Shown one piece after another: positions 42,433 to 51,812 of a stretch of 64,000 nucleotides of DNA. The DNA is from Chitinophaga arvensicola (lineage in GTDB: Bacteria > Bacteroidota > Bacteroidia > Chitinophagales > Chitinophagaceae). The position numbers and the translations under genes were made by a program. The stretch is taken from the NCBI RefSeq assembly GCF_900110835.1, contig NZ_FOJG01000002.1, positions 1,082,979-1,146,978 on the forward strand, read 5' to 3'. The notes under the pieces were generated by a model. That model had not been told where the DNA came from. It searched no databases and was given only the letters and a program-made list of their open reading frames with translations. Each line of letters starts with the position of its first letter. The first letter of the stretch is position 1.

Positions 42433-45400
42433 TTACGCTTCGGGTGAAGAATTCCATTTCTTTTCGATCAGGTAGTACAGGGCAGGTAATACAAACAAGG
42501 TGATAGCGGTGGCCATCAGCAGGCCGTATACGATCACGGTGGCCAGTGGCCGTTGCACATCCGAACCGATGCCGGTGGCAAACGACGCAGGCAACAGGCC
42601 CAGCGCAGCCACGGAGGCGGTCATGAGTACCGGCCGGAAGCGGTTCTGCGCCCCTTCTATCACCGCCTGCAGCAACGCGTATCCCTGCTTCCTTAAATCG
42701 TTGATCTGTGAAATCAGGATCACCCCGTTTTGAATAGCCACGCCAAACAAGGCAATGAAACCTACTGCGGAGGACACGTTCAGCGTCATACCACGTATAT
42801 TGAGGGCCAGCATACCACCAAATAATGCCAGCGGCACAATGCTGAGGATCAGTCCTGCCTGCCGGAACTGCCCGAAAGCGCCATAGAGCAGCAGGAACAT
42901 GATGGCTAACGCCAACGGCACTACGACCATCAGCTTGGCATAGGCGCGGTGCTGGTTTTCAAATTGGCCGCCCCATTTAATGTTGTATAATTCATGGTTG
43001 TACTGCACTTTCTTTTCTATCTGCGCCTGTGCTGCTTGCAGGAAGTTGGTGAGATCATTGCCGCGCAGGTTCAGTTTCACGGTGAGGTGTCGCTTGTTCA
43101 GCTCCCGTGTAATAGTGCTTTCACCTGTCGCCGTTTTTACGGTGGCTACCTGTGATAAGGGAATCTTGGCGCCGGTAGCGGAACTGAGCATCAGGCCAGC
43201 GATTTTCTCCGGTGTATTGCGGCTTTCTTCCGTATAGCGGCAAATCACATCATATACTTTATTGCCGGCAAATACCTGTGAAATTGCTTTCCCGCCAATG
43301 GCCACTTCTATGAGTTCTGCCACATCGCTCACGTTTAATCCATAGCGGGCAATGGCATCGCGGTCGATAGAGATCTGCAGCTGGGGCAATGGTGGCTCCT
43401 GGTCGATGGCTACATCGGCAGCGCCCCGGATCTGTTTGAGGGTGGCTGAAATTTCTTCTGCTATGCGACGGGTTTCTTTAAAATCATCGCCGTATACTTT
43501 TACGACCAGCTCACTGTGTGCGCCGGAAATTTTGTCCATGACACCGTCGATCATCGGCTGACTGAAACCCACGCTGTACCCTGGCATTGCGGCATAAGCA
43601 GCGGAGAGATCGTTGATCAGATCGGCCTTGGTACGGCCATTCTTCCACTCACTATAGGGTTTCAGACCAATAGAACATTCAAAGTGCGAGGCTGTCCATG
43701 GATCAGTACCATCGTCGTTGCGGCCTGCCTGCACCATCATGTAGGTTACCTCGCCAAACTGCATGGTGCGCTGACGCAGGCTGTCGCTCATTTCTTTGGA
43801 ACGTTGCAGCGAAATACCCGGTGGCAGTTGCACCTGCAGCCAGATAGATCCTTCATCCAATGGCGGGAGAAAGTCTTTACCTACCGTTACGGAGAGAATA
43901 ATGGCGCCTGTCAGTACCAATGCCAGCGGAATAAACACCCGTTTGGGCCGCTCCATGATCTTTTGCAGGCGGTGTTTGTAGGCGATGGTCAGTCGCTCCA
44001 GCCATTTATTGTGATACAGCTTCCGGGGTTTACGGTATACTGCAAAGGCCAGCCCGGGTATGAGCAGCAGCGCTACCGCCAACGCACCTACGAGTGCATA
44101 GCCTACGGTAAAAGCCATTGGGGTAAACAGCTTCTTTTCTACTCTTTCAAAAGAAAACAAAGGAAGATAGGCCGTGATGATAATGACAGTGGCAAAAAGT
44201 ACCGGTTTTGCTACTGCTGCTGCTTTTTGCGCAATGGTAGACTCAGACAGTTCCATTTCGGGATTATCTTCCCTTTTCCGGAGGATGGCTTCCATCATCA
44301 CGATGGCGCCGTCTACAATGATGCCGAAGTCGATGGCTCCGAGTGATAACAGGTTAGCCGGAATATTGGTAAAGTGCATCAGCACAAATGCAATGAGCAG
44401 CGCCAGCGGAATGGTAATGGCTACAATCAGCGCCCCGCGCCAGTTGCCGAGGAATACGATCAGTACAATGATCACCAGTCCGATGCCTTCCAGTAGTGTA
44501 TGCGATACCGTATGCAGGGTATTGTCAATGAGCTGGGTGCGGTCCAGGTAAGGACGGATGGTAACACCGGGTGGCAGGATATGCTGATTCAGATCATCTA
44601 CAGCAGCGTGTATGCCTTCCAGTACTACAGAGGGATTTTGTCCTTTTAACAGCAGTACAATGCCTTCATCGCCTTCACTGTAATTCACCTTACGGTCGGT
44701 ATATCCCAGGATGCCTTTGCGTTCGAGGTTACCCAGTTTCAGATGGCCGAGATCTTTCAGTAATACGGGTACGCCGTTTACTGACTTCACCACTACATCG
44801 CCGAGGCTTTCCAGTGTTTTCACAAGACCGATACCGCGTACTACATAACCCAGATCGCCGATATTGAGTACACTCCCGCCGGCGTTGGCGTTGTTGTTAC
44901 TGATAGCGGCCTGCACATCTGCCAGGGATACGTGGTATTGCTCCAGGAGTTGCGGATCAATTTCTATCTGGTATTGTGCGGTGATACCGCCGAAATTGGT
45001 GACATCTGCCACGCCCGGTACCTGTTTGATGCGGGGGATGATGGTCCAGTTTTGCAGGTCGGTAATGGTTTTCAGATCATGGTTATTGCTTTCAATGATA
45101 TAGCGGTATATTTCTCCTATGGGCGATGTAAGCGGGTCCAGTCCGGGCTTGGCGCTATAGGGCAGTTCTACGTCGTTGAGTCTTTCGGTGATGCGTTGGC
45201 GTGCCCAGTAATCTTCCATCCCATCTTCAAATACGATGGTGATCACCGATAATCCGAACGTGCTTTTGCTGCGCATTACGTGCATACCGGGCATACCATT
45301 GAGTGCGCGTTCTACCGGGATGGTGATCTGCTGTTCTACTTCTTCTGCAGCCAGACCGGGTACCTGTGTTACTACCTGGGAAGTTACATCGGCAATATCC

Positions 45401-45516
45401 GGATAGGCTTCTACAGACAGCTGTTTCCAGGAGTAGTAGCCAAACAGCGCCAGGAGCAGGAACAGGGCAGCAAAAAGCCAGCGCTTTTCGATAGCGGTAA
45501 ATATTAATTTCTTCAT
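42433..45516 (-). CDS. CzcA/CusA-family heavy-metal RND efflux pump
   Basis: The 1027-residue inner-membrane proton antiporter has a helix at about 8-26, a large periplasmic porter domain, six helices (about 335-545), a second porter domain and six final helices. The fourth helix holds DFGIIVDGAIVMMEAI, the form associated with divalent zinc, cobalt, cadmium or nickel pumps and unlike the CusA-type copper and silver motif. Substrate assignment from this motif is tentative. It starts 19 bases after the adaptor stop. The longer frame from 45546 would overlap the adaptor gene. Confidence 0.92.
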   Translation of the reverse strand: MKKLIFTAIEKRWLFAALFLLLALFGYYSWKQLSVEAYPDIADVTSQVVTQVPGLAAEEVEQQITIPVERALNGMPGMHVMRSKSTFGLSVITIVFEDGMEDYWARQRITERLNDVELPYSAKPGLDPLTSPIGEIYRYIIESNNHDLKTITDLQNWTIIPRIKQVPGVADVTNFGGITAQYQIEIDPQLLEQYHVSLADVQAAISNNNANAGGSVLNIGDLGYVVRGIGLVKTLESLGDVVVKSVNGVPVLLKDLGHLKLGNLERKGILGYTDRKVNYSEGDEGIVLLLKGQNPSVVLEGIHAAVDDLNQHILPPGVTIRPYLDRTQLIDNTLHTVSHTLLEGIGLVIIVLIVFLGNWRGALIVAITIPLALLIAFVLMHFTNIPANLLSLGAIDFGIIVDGAIVMMEAILRKREDNPEMELSESTIAQKAAAVAKPVLFATVIIITAYLPLFSFERVEKKLFTPMAFTVGYALVGALAVALLLIPGLAFAVYRKPRKLYHNKWLERLTIAYKHRLQKIMERPKRVFIPLALVLTGAIILSVTVGKDFLPPLDEGSIWLQVQLPPGISLQRSKEMSDSLRQRTMQFGEVTYMMVQAGRNDDGTDPWTASHFECSIGLKPYSEWKNGRTKADLINDLSAAYAAMPGYSVGFSQPMIDGVMDKISGAHSELVVKVYGDDFKETRRIAEEISATLKQIRGAADVAIDQEPPLPQLQISIDRDAIARYGLNVSDVAELIEVAIGGKAISQVFAGNKVYDVICRYTEESRNTPEKIAGLMLSSATGAKIPLSQVATVKTATGESTITRELNKRHLTVKLNLRGNDLTNFLQAAQAQIEKKVQYNHELYNIKWGGQFENQHRAYAKLMVVVPLALAIMFLLLYGAFGQFRQAGLILSIVPLALFGGMLALNIRGMTLNVSSAVGFIALFGVAIQNGVILISQINDLRKQGYALLQAVIEGAQNRFRPVLMTASVAALGLLPASFATGIGSDVQRPLATVIVYGLLMATAITLFVLPALYYLIEKKWNSSPEA

Positions 45517-45535
45517 AAAATGTCGTTGATGAATC

Positions 45536-46639
45536 TTATTTAGCATCCAGGAGGTAGAAGCCTCCCTGTGTTACAATGCGGTCGCCGGCCTGCAGACCAG
45601 CCGTTACCACTACCTGTTGATGGTTATTGCTGCCATTGGTGGTGATGGGGCGTTTGATAAATTTCCCATCGGTGGTACTGATAAATACATAGGGCGTTTC
45701 GTTGGCCTGTAACAACGCTGTAGCCGGGATCAGCAATGCAGGTACTGCCTGATCCATAAACTTCACCGTCACATACATCCCTGGTTTCAGGGCGCGGTCT
45801 TTATTGTCTACCGCAATCAATACGGGTACGCTGCGGGTATCTTCCTCAACTACTGCATTCACATGGTATACTTTACCTTTCAGGGATACACCCGGCAGGG
45901 CTACTACATCGATGCTGCATTCATCGCCGGTATGAATAAAGCGGATATCCTTTTCCTTTACCTGGCCGGAAATCCATACGGCGGATAAGTCTGCGATAGT
46001 GGCTACGCTGGCGGCATCGTCCTTGATAAACTGGCCCAGTACTACTTTATTTTCGATCACCTCACCGGCTACCGGTGCGCGTACGATCAGTGGTTGTCCG
46101 AGAGATAACTGATCAGGGTTTGCTTTAAAAATGCGGATGCCCATTACGGCGTTTTCATACTCTTTCTTTTCCACGTCGTAGGCGGTCTGTGCTTCTTCGA
46201 GATCTTTCTGTGTGCCTACGCCATTGGCCATCAGGTCTTGTTGTCTTTTCCAGGTTCTTTCTGCCTGTTGCAGCTGTGTTTTTTCCTGGAAGAAAACTTT
46301 CTGCGCTGCAAAAAAATCCGGTGAGCTGATTTCAAATAAAGGCGCATCTGCGGGTGTTTTCATCCCCAGGTGCAGGTAACTTCTGGTCACTCTTCCCTGG
46401 AAAGGCGGTGCAATCTCCGCATACTGTGTAGGAATGGCTTTCACGGTGCCTGCGGTGCTCACTTCCCGGCTATAGGGGGCACTGAGTACGGGATCGATCC
46501 TGATCTTTTCTTTTAACGGAGAGCCGGCGGGCAGGGTGATGGTATCTCCCTGCGGAACAGCAGTGGTAGCGGGATCTTCCTTTACAGAATGACAGGCAGC
46601 CGCCGTCAGCATGCCTACAGCAATTAATCTTGTTCTCAT
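45536..46639 (-). CDS. CzcB/CusB-type periplasmic adaptor lipoprotein
   Basis: The 367-residue membrane fusion protein has a lipobox TAAAC (Cys16). A barrel-sandwich domain flanks a helical hairpin (about 110-170, FFAAQKVFFQEKTQLQQAERTW), followed by beta-barrel and membrane-proximal domains (LIVRAPVAGEVIENKVVLGQFIKD). It joins the pump to the TolC-type channel. It lacks the Met- or His-rich N-terminal metal site of some CusB proteins. It lies 46 bases downstream of the small membrane peptide gene and is first of the three pump genes. Confidence 0.92.
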   Translation of the reverse strand: MRTRLIAVGMLTAAACHSVKEDPATTAVPQGDTITLPAGSPLKEKIRIDPVLSAPYSREVSTAGTVKAIPTQYAEIAPPFQGRVTRSYLHLGMKTPADAPLFEISSPDFFAAQKVFFQEKTQLQQAERTWKRQQDLMANGVGTQKDLEEAQTAYDVEKKEYENAVMGIRIFKANPDQLSLGQPLIVRAPVAGEVIENKVVLGQFIKDDAASVATIADLSAVWISGQVKEKDIRFIHTGDECSIDVVALPGVSLKGKVYHVNAVVEEDTRSVPVLIAVDNKDRALKPGMYVTVKFMDQAVPALLIPATALLQANETPYVFISTTDGKFIKRPITTNGSNNHQQVVVTAGLQAGDRIVTQGGFYLLDAK

Positions 46640-46685
46640 GATGTTTTGCAGATTGAAAAATGATATAGTAACGCAGCAGGTCCTG

Positions 46686-46784
46686 TTACTTTCCTGCCTG
46701 GTAGCTGCTGATCCAGCAGTCTATCGCTATCAGCAACAGGACCACAATAATGGCGATGATCCATCCTCTTTTTGAACGACTCAT
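46686..46784 (-). CDS. 32-residue membrane peptide coupled to mgtA
   Basis: The short frame overlaps the mgtA stop as ATGA (46781-46784), the typical sign of translational coupling. The product starts MSRSKRGW, has one hydrophobic helix of about 17 residues (IIAIIVVLLLIAIDCWI) and ends SSYQAGK. Positive residues before the helix suggest the N-terminus stays in the cytoplasm. In enteric bacteria, tiny membrane peptides such as MgtR and MgtS act on Mg2+ transporters. This peptide has the same size and layout, but homology cannot be claimed from so little sequence. The pump adaptor gene begins 46 bases downstream. Confidence 0.65.
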   Translation of the reverse strand: MSRSKRGWIIAIIVVLLLIAIDCWISSYQAGK

Positions 46785-49558
46785 AACCACTGATTAAATC
46801 TTTTGATATACCAGCTTTTGATGAACTGCGTGAGCAAACAGTATCCTGTCAGGATAGCTATCAGCCAGGGGAAATATGACAACGGAAGTGGTTGCATTTT
46901 CAGCGAAGCGGCAAAGGGTGTAAACGGTATGGCCATACCAATCAACATGATCACGCTGGTGAGTGCCACCACCGGGGCCGTTGCCCAGCTTTGGATAAAA
47001 GGTATTTTACGGGTGCGGATCATGTGCACGATCAGCGTTTGTGACAACAGTCCCTCTACAAACCAGCCGGTCTGGAATAAGCCCTGGTGTTCCGGTGTAG
47101 CCGCTTTGAATACATAGAACATGAGGATAAAAGTGGCATAGTCAAAAATGGAACTCACCGGACCGATGAACAGCATAAACCGGGAGATATCTGATGCATC
47201 CCACTTCTTGGGTTTATCAATAAAATCCTGGTCCATTTTATCCCAGGGAATCGCTACCTGGGAGATGTCGTACAGCAGGTTCTGCACCAGGATCTGCACC
47301 GGCAGCATGGGAAGGAAAGGCAACAGGGCGCTGGCGCCGATCATGCTGAACATATTGCCGAAGTTGCTGCTGGCCGTCATCTTGATGTATTTGATGATGT
47401 TACCAAAGGTACGTCTGCCATAAATGACGCCTTTACGCAATACCATTAAATCCTTCTCCAGTAAAATAATATCCGCACTTTCTTTGGCGATGTCGACGGC
47501 GGTATCTACACTGATGCCTACATCGGCATCGCGGAGTGCAGCGGCATCATTGATACCGTCTCCCATAAAGCCAACGGTATGGCCTTTTGCCTGTAGGAGT
47601 TTTACGATCCTGGATTTCTGTACAGGACTGAGTTTAGCGAGAATAGCCACTTCTTCCATCCTTTCCTGGAGCAGCTCATCGTCCATGTGTTCTATCTCGC
47701 TACCCAGTAATACATCGGTAAAGGGAATACCTACATCGCGGCATACTTTGCGGGTCACAATTTCATTGTCGCCGGTCAGCACTTTCACCTGCACGCCGAG
47801 TTGCTGTAAGGCATCAATAGCGGTGCGGGCGGAAGGTTTAGCGGGGTCGAGGAAGCCGATAAAGCCCGTGAGGATCATATTGCTTTCATCCGCTACGGTG
47901 TAGGTGAGCGCACGGTCATCGAATTCACGGATGGCTACCAGCAACACCCGCAGTCCTTCTTCATTCAGCTTACCGGATATTTTCAGGATATTTTGTCTTA
48001 CTTCTTCATTGATCGGAATCACCTGGTCTGATTCCAGGTGCAGTTGTTTATTGATCCCCGGATCAAAAGCATGGGTGCAGTTATTCAGCATTTCTTCCAC
48101 GGCTCCTTTGCAGATCAGCAGTTGTTTGCCGTTGCGTTGTTTCAGGATCACCGACATGCGGCGGCGTTGAAAATCGAAAGGAATTTCATCTACTTTACCG
48201 TAGTGTTCTTCCACTTTCAGGTAGTCGTGCAATTCCACGTGATCCAGTACGGCAGCGTCGAGCAGGTTTTTCAGCCCGGTTTGATGAAAGCTGTTCAGGT
48301 AGGCCCATTTCAGTACTTCTTCATCCTCTTCTCCTTTGATGTTGAGGTGTCTTTCCAGCACAATTTTGTCGAGGGTAAGGGTGCCGGTTTTATCGGTACA
48401 GAGTATGTCCATGGCGCCGATATTCTGAATGGCATTGAGGCGTTTGATGATCACCTTTCTTTTGCTCATATTCACGGCGCCTTTCGCCAGGTTGGCCGTT
48501 ACGATCATGGGCAGCATTTCGGGGGTAAGTCCTACTGCTACAGCAATAGCAAATAGTAAGGCATCCCACCAGTTTCCTTTTACGAAGCCGTTGATCAGGA
48601 AGATAAGTGGAACCATTACCAGCATAAAGCGGATGAGCAGGTAAGTTACTTTGTTAACGCCTTTATCGAAAGCGGTTTCCGCGCGTTTGCCGGTAATGGC
48701 TTTGCTGAGGGAACCGAAATAAGTCTGGTTGCCGGTGTTTACTACAATGGCCATGGCGGTGCCGCTGACTACATTGGTACCCATGAAGCAGATATTTTCC
48801 AGCTCAAGTACAGACCGGAGATGTGCGTCTGGTACCGGGAATACGTTTTTCTCTACGGGTAAAGATTCGCCGGTGAGCATGGCCTGGCTTACGAACAGGT
48901 CTTTCGACTGCATCATGCGGCAATCGCCCGGGATCATATCTCCGGCAGATAAAAAGATGATGTCTCCGGGCACCAGTTCCCGGATATCGGTTTCTGCTTT
49001 ACCACCGGGTTTACGTAGTACCGTTGCCGTAGTTTTCACCATGCTTTTCAGTTTCTCTGCGGCGCGGTTGCTGCGGTATTCCTGGAAAAAGCGCAGTCCG
49101 GAACTCACCATTACCATGATACCCACCATGATGACGGTTTTATATTCTGCTTCTCCCGGTGCGGCCATCCATACGTCTGTCAGGAAAGAGATGGCGGCGA
49201 TGGCCAGCAGGATGAGGATAAAGGGATTGATAAAAGCGGCGGCCAGCTGTTTGTACCAGGAGGGCGCTTTTTCATGATGTACTTCATTCAGGCCGGACAA
49301 TACAATCCTTCTGCGGGCCTGGGCGGTGGTGAGGCCTTCCACGTGTGCATCGAGCAGGTGCAGGTATTCCGCCTGGTCTGCGCCCGATACCTGTTGTAAT
49401 AAAGTGGCGGGCGGCGTCTGTGGACCACCGGGCATCATGCCGGTGATTTCAGGCATACCTGATTTCCTTCTGAAGGCGTAGTTGCGCACGAAATTCGGAT
49501 GTTTGTTGACGGCATTTGTTAAGTATAACACAGCGCTGTAGTTTACCTGCCGACGCAA
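46781..49558 (-). CDS. mgtA: MgtA-type Mg2+-transporting P-type ATPase
   Basis: The 925-residue P-type (IIIB) ATPase imports Mg2+. Landmarks are TGES (229-232), the helix-4 motif GLTPEMLP, the phosphorylated Asp389 in CTDKTGTLT, TGDNEIVTRKV and GDGINDAAALRDADVGISVD. The C-terminal stretch, including QNLLYDISQVAIPWD, FQTGWFVEGLLSQTLIVHMIRTRKIPFIQS and LPLSYFPWL, is very close to enteric MgtA and MgtB as remembered. The start is uncertain: ATG at about 49456 (MPEITGMM) is an alternative. It has its own promoter, separate from the kinase gene upstream. Enteric MgtA responds to low Mg2+, and here the linked two-component system may serve. Confidence 0.95.
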   Translation of the reverse strand: MRRQVNYSAVLYLTNAVNKHPNFVRNYAFRRKSGMPEITGMMPGGPQTPPATLLQQVSGADQAEYLHLLDAHVEGLTTAQARRRIVLSGLNEVHHEKAPSWYKQLAAAFINPFILILLAIAAISFLTDVWMAAPGEAEYKTVIMVGIMVMVSSGLRFFQEYRSNRAAEKLKSMVKTTATVLRKPGGKAETDIRELVPGDIIFLSAGDMIPGDCRMMQSKDLFVSQAMLTGESLPVEKNVFPVPDAHLRSVLELENICFMGTNVVSGTAMAIVVNTGNQTYFGSLSKAITGKRAETAFDKGVNKVTYLLIRFMLVMVPLIFLINGFVKGNWWDALLFAIAVAVGLTPEMLPMIVTANLAKGAVNMSKRKVIIKRLNAIQNIGAMDILCTDKTGTLTLDKIVLERHLNIKGEEDEEVLKWAYLNSFHQTGLKNLLDAAVLDHVELHDYLKVEEHYGKVDEIPFDFQRRRMSVILKQRNGKQLLICKGAVEEMLNNCTHAFDPGINKQLHLESDQVIPINEEVRQNILKISGKLNEEGLRVLLVAIREFDDRALTYTVADESNMILTGFIGFLDPAKPSARTAIDALQQLGVQVKVLTGDNEIVTRKVCRDVGIPFTDVLLGSEIEHMDDELLQERMEEVAILAKLSPVQKSRIVKLLQAKGHTVGFMGDGINDAAALRDADVGISVDTAVDIAKESADIILLEKDLMVLRKGVIYGRRTFGNIIKYIKMTASSNFGNMFSMIGASALLPFLPMLPVQILVQNLLYDISQVAIPWDKMDQDFIDKPKKWDASDISRFMLFIGPVSSIFDYATFILMFYVFKAATPEHQGLFQTGWFVEGLLSQTLIVHMIRTRKIPFIQSWATAPVVALTSVIMLIGMAIPFTPFAASLKMQPLPLSYFPWLIAILTGYCLLTQFIKSWYIKRFNQWL

Positions 49559-49645
49559 CAGCAGGGCTGTGTAATCAGGCAGGAGATGAAAAAATAAAGT
49601 ACCGTTCCGGACCAGCGTCCATAGTCATTTGTTTTTTAATGCGCA

Positions 49646-49654
49646 GCAAAGGTA
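49646..49654 (-). promoter_or_regulatory. -7 promoter box of mgtA
   Basis: Minus-strand TACCTTTGC matches TAnnTTTGC fully, giving a start near 49640 and an 80-base leader before the ATG at 49558 (longer if the internal start is used). The nearest TTTG is 13 bases upstream, too close for the usual 19-20 spacing, so an activator may be needed. Confidence 0.55.
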
Positions 49655-49657
49655 AGC

Positions 49658-49677
49658 CGGCCCTGTGCAAAGGGCCG
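49658..49677 (-). terminator. Small hairpin between the kinase gene and mgtA
   Basis: CGGCCCT and AGGGCCG form a 7-bp GC-rich stem with a 6-base loop, 42 bases past the kinase stop and directly upstream of the mgtA -7 box. There is no T run. It could be a weak terminator or an operator-like element. Confidence 0.35.
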
Positions 49678-49718
49678 TTAGAAGCGGAACAGAATTTTAT
49701 TAGAAATTTATTAGAGCG

Positions 49719-51086
49719 CTATACGTGTGGCATTTCTACGGTGAAGGTGCTGCCTTCCTGCAGGCGGGAAGTAACGGCAATGGTGCTTTGGTGCATCCAC
49801 AGGATGCGTTGGGTCAGCGAAAGACCGATACCATTGCCGGCGGTAAAGTCTTTATTGGCGCCACGGTAAAAGGCGGCAAAGATATTGGGCAGATCATCCG
49901 GGGCAATACCAATGCCTTTGTCGGTGAAACGCAGCACCAGGTGACTTTCCCGGTAGTTGATAGATACGGTACAGTGATGGTCTGCAGAGAATTTGCAGGC
50001 ATTTTCCATCAGATTGATGAATGCTACTTTCAGCAGGTATTCATTCCCGTTCATCGAAATAAAATCATCGTCTTCTATTTCCCGTTCAAACTGGATATCT
50101 ACCTGGTAACCTTCGGTAGATTTGATCACGGCATCGCGGGCATCCATGAGCAGTTCGTCGATCCGTAGTTCCTTCCGGCCTATTTCCGTTTGGTCGTAGC
50201 TGGCCTTTGCCAGGTCGAGCAGGCCGTTCGACAGGCGCACCATGCGTTTGGCATCATTGAGCGCGAGTGCTATCACTTCTTTGTATTCGGGAATGGTACG
50301 GTCTTTCGTGAGCGCGATCTGCAGTTCTCCTACAATAGTAGATAAAGGGGTGCGGAGTTCATGGGAGATATTGCTGACAAAATATTTCTGTGCGTCGAAA
50401 GAATTTTCCAGCCGGTCCAGCATTTTATTAAAGGTGGTGGCCAGTTCCCCGATCTCGTCTTTTTCATTCTGCACCGGCACGCGCAGATCCAGGTTGGTAG
50501 CGGTAATTTCTTCTACTTTATCCACCATTTCTTCTACAGGTTTCAGGGCGCGGCCTACGAAAAAGTAGCCGGCCACCAGGGTAAGACCGATGATGCCGAT
50601 ATAAGAAAAAATAAGGCTGTATTTCAATCCTTCCAGGCGTTGCAGCCCGTACCTGTCGGACGCCGCAGCGGTGATCACATAGTGACGGCCCTGGTGTTCA
50701 TAAAGAAAACCCACCACCTGTAAAGAACCCTGTTCAAACCTGATTTCCTGTTCACGGATAATGCGGTTGATCATCTCCCGGCTTTCCTTTACTTTATCAA
50801 TATCCACGGCATCATGGTATTGCAGCTGGAAGGCGGTATCATAGATGGCTACTTCTTCTTCAAAGAGTGCGTTGTCTGCGTTCTTGTAGATGAGTTGTAA
50901 TACATTTGGAGGCACCTTTGCGTCCAGGAGCATATTGGCTTTGGTGATCGCTTCCTTTTTCAGGTGGTCATAGTATTCTTCTTTCTGATTACTGGCAGAA
51001 GAAAGATAGATGAATACGGCAAACGCGAGCAGTAATACCCCGAAGAGTACCATAAACAGTAATATGAGCCGGGTTCTTATTTTCAC
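49719..51086 (-). CDS. Membrane sensor histidine kinase (CusS/PhoQ-like layout)
   Basis: The 455-residue kinase has helices at about 8-28 and 160-182 around a periplasmic sensor loop of 130 residues. Then come HAMP (about 183-235, RALKPVEEMVDKVEEI), HisKA with phospho-His in VSNISHELRTPLSTIVGE, and HATPase (NLMENACKFS, DKGIGI, GNGIGLSL). Its ATG overlaps the stop of the regulator gene as ATGA, so the pair is translationally coupled. Position beside mgtA and an RND pump suggests a metal or Mg2+ signal, which is inference. The periplasmic loop has several Asp and Glu but no His- or Met-rich patch. Confidence 0.92.
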   Translation of the reverse strand: MKIRTRLILLFMVLFGVLLLAFAVFIYLSSASNQKEEYYDHLKKEAITKANMLLDAKVPPNVLQLIYKNADNALFEEEVAIYDTAFQLQYHDAVDIDKVKESREMINRIIREQEIRFEQGSLQVVGFLYEHQGRHYVITAAASDRYGLQRLEGLKYSLIFSYIGIIGLTLVAGYFFVGRALKPVEEMVDKVEEITATNLDLRVPVQNEKDEIGELATTFNKMLDRLENSFDAQKYFVSNISHELRTPLSTIVGELQIALTKDRTIPEYKEVIALALNDAKRMVRLSNGLLDLAKASYDQTEIGRKELRIDELLMDARDAVIKSTEGYQVDIQFEREIEDDDFISMNGNEYLLKVAFINLMENACKFSADHHCTVSINYRESHLVLRFTDKGIGIAPDDLPNIFAAFYRGANKDFTAGNGIGLSLTQRILWMHQSTIAVTSRLQEGSTFTVEMPHV

Positions 51087-51766
51087 TCTGCCTTAAATAT
51101 AAAGCCCATACCGGAACGGGTATGGATCAGTTTTGTCGGAAAATTTTTGTCTATCTTTTTTCTGAGGTAGTTAATATATACATCGATAAAATTGGTGCCG
51201 GAGTCGAATGTATCCCATACTTTTTCAGCGATCTCTGTTCTGGACAGCACGCGTTCCGGGTTTTTCATCATGTATTCCAGCAGCCGGAATTCTTTTGGGG
51301 TAAGGTCTATCACCACATCTTCCCGCTTTACTATTTTCGTTTGCAGGTTCATTTCCATATCTGCGAAGCGCAGCAGGAAGCCCTGGCTGTAGGTATGCTG
51401 ACTACCCTGGTTACGTTTGGTGAGTGCCCGGATGCGGGCATGCAGTTCCCGGAAATCGAATGGTTTTACGAGGTAATCGTTGGCGCCGGCATCAAAGCCT
51501 TCCACTTTATCGTCGGTGGTACCGAGGGCGGTGAGCATAATAATAGGACAATCGGGCAATACGCTCCTGATTTGTTTGCAAAGATCCAGTCCGTTGATCT
51601 TTGGCAGGATAATGTCCATGATAATAAGATCGAAGGTGCTGTTCAGGGCCAGTTTTTTTCCCATCTCTCCATCGTAAGCCAATGTGATCCGGAAGCCCTG
51701 TTCTTCCAATCCTTTTCTGATCATCTCCGCCACCCTTTGTTCGTCTTCAATCACCAGGATATGCAT
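51083..51766 (-). CDS. OmpR/PhoB-family response regulator
   Basis: The 227-residue DNA-binding regulator has a receiver domain (1-115: acidic pair in VIEDEQR, phospho-Asp in LIIMDIILP, Thr in MLTALG, Lys in YLVKPF) and a winged-helix effector domain (about 130-227: VIDLTPKEFRLLEYMMKNPERVLSR, TNFIDVYINYLRKKID, RSGMGFIF). It would bind direct repeats before its target genes. MHILVIEDE at 51766 is the natural start. The gene overlaps the kinase that follows and lies 46 bases after another kinase gene, so two sensors may feed one regulator. Confidence 0.94.
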   Translation of the reverse strand: MHILVIEDEQRVAEMIRKGLEEQGFRITLAYDGEMGKKLALNSTFDLIIMDIILPKINGLDLCKQIRSVLPDCPIIMLTALGTTDDKVEGFDAGANDYLVKPFDFRELHARIRALTKRNQGSQHTYSQGFLLRFADMEMNLQTKIVKREDVVIDLTPKEFRLLEYMMKNPERVLSRTEIAEKVWDTFDSGTNFIDVYINYLRKKIDKNFPTKLIHTRSGMGFIFKAE

Positions 51767-51812
51767 AATGCCTTGTTTAGAAGGCAAATATAAAGCAAAA
51801 AACGGGGCGGTA

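Noticed and set aside
46781..49558. Calcium- or copper-exporting ATPase for mgtA
   Set aside because: There is no CPC or CPH metal motif and no calcium-pump PEGL segment. The PEMLP helix motif and the C-terminal half fit MgtA/MgtB.
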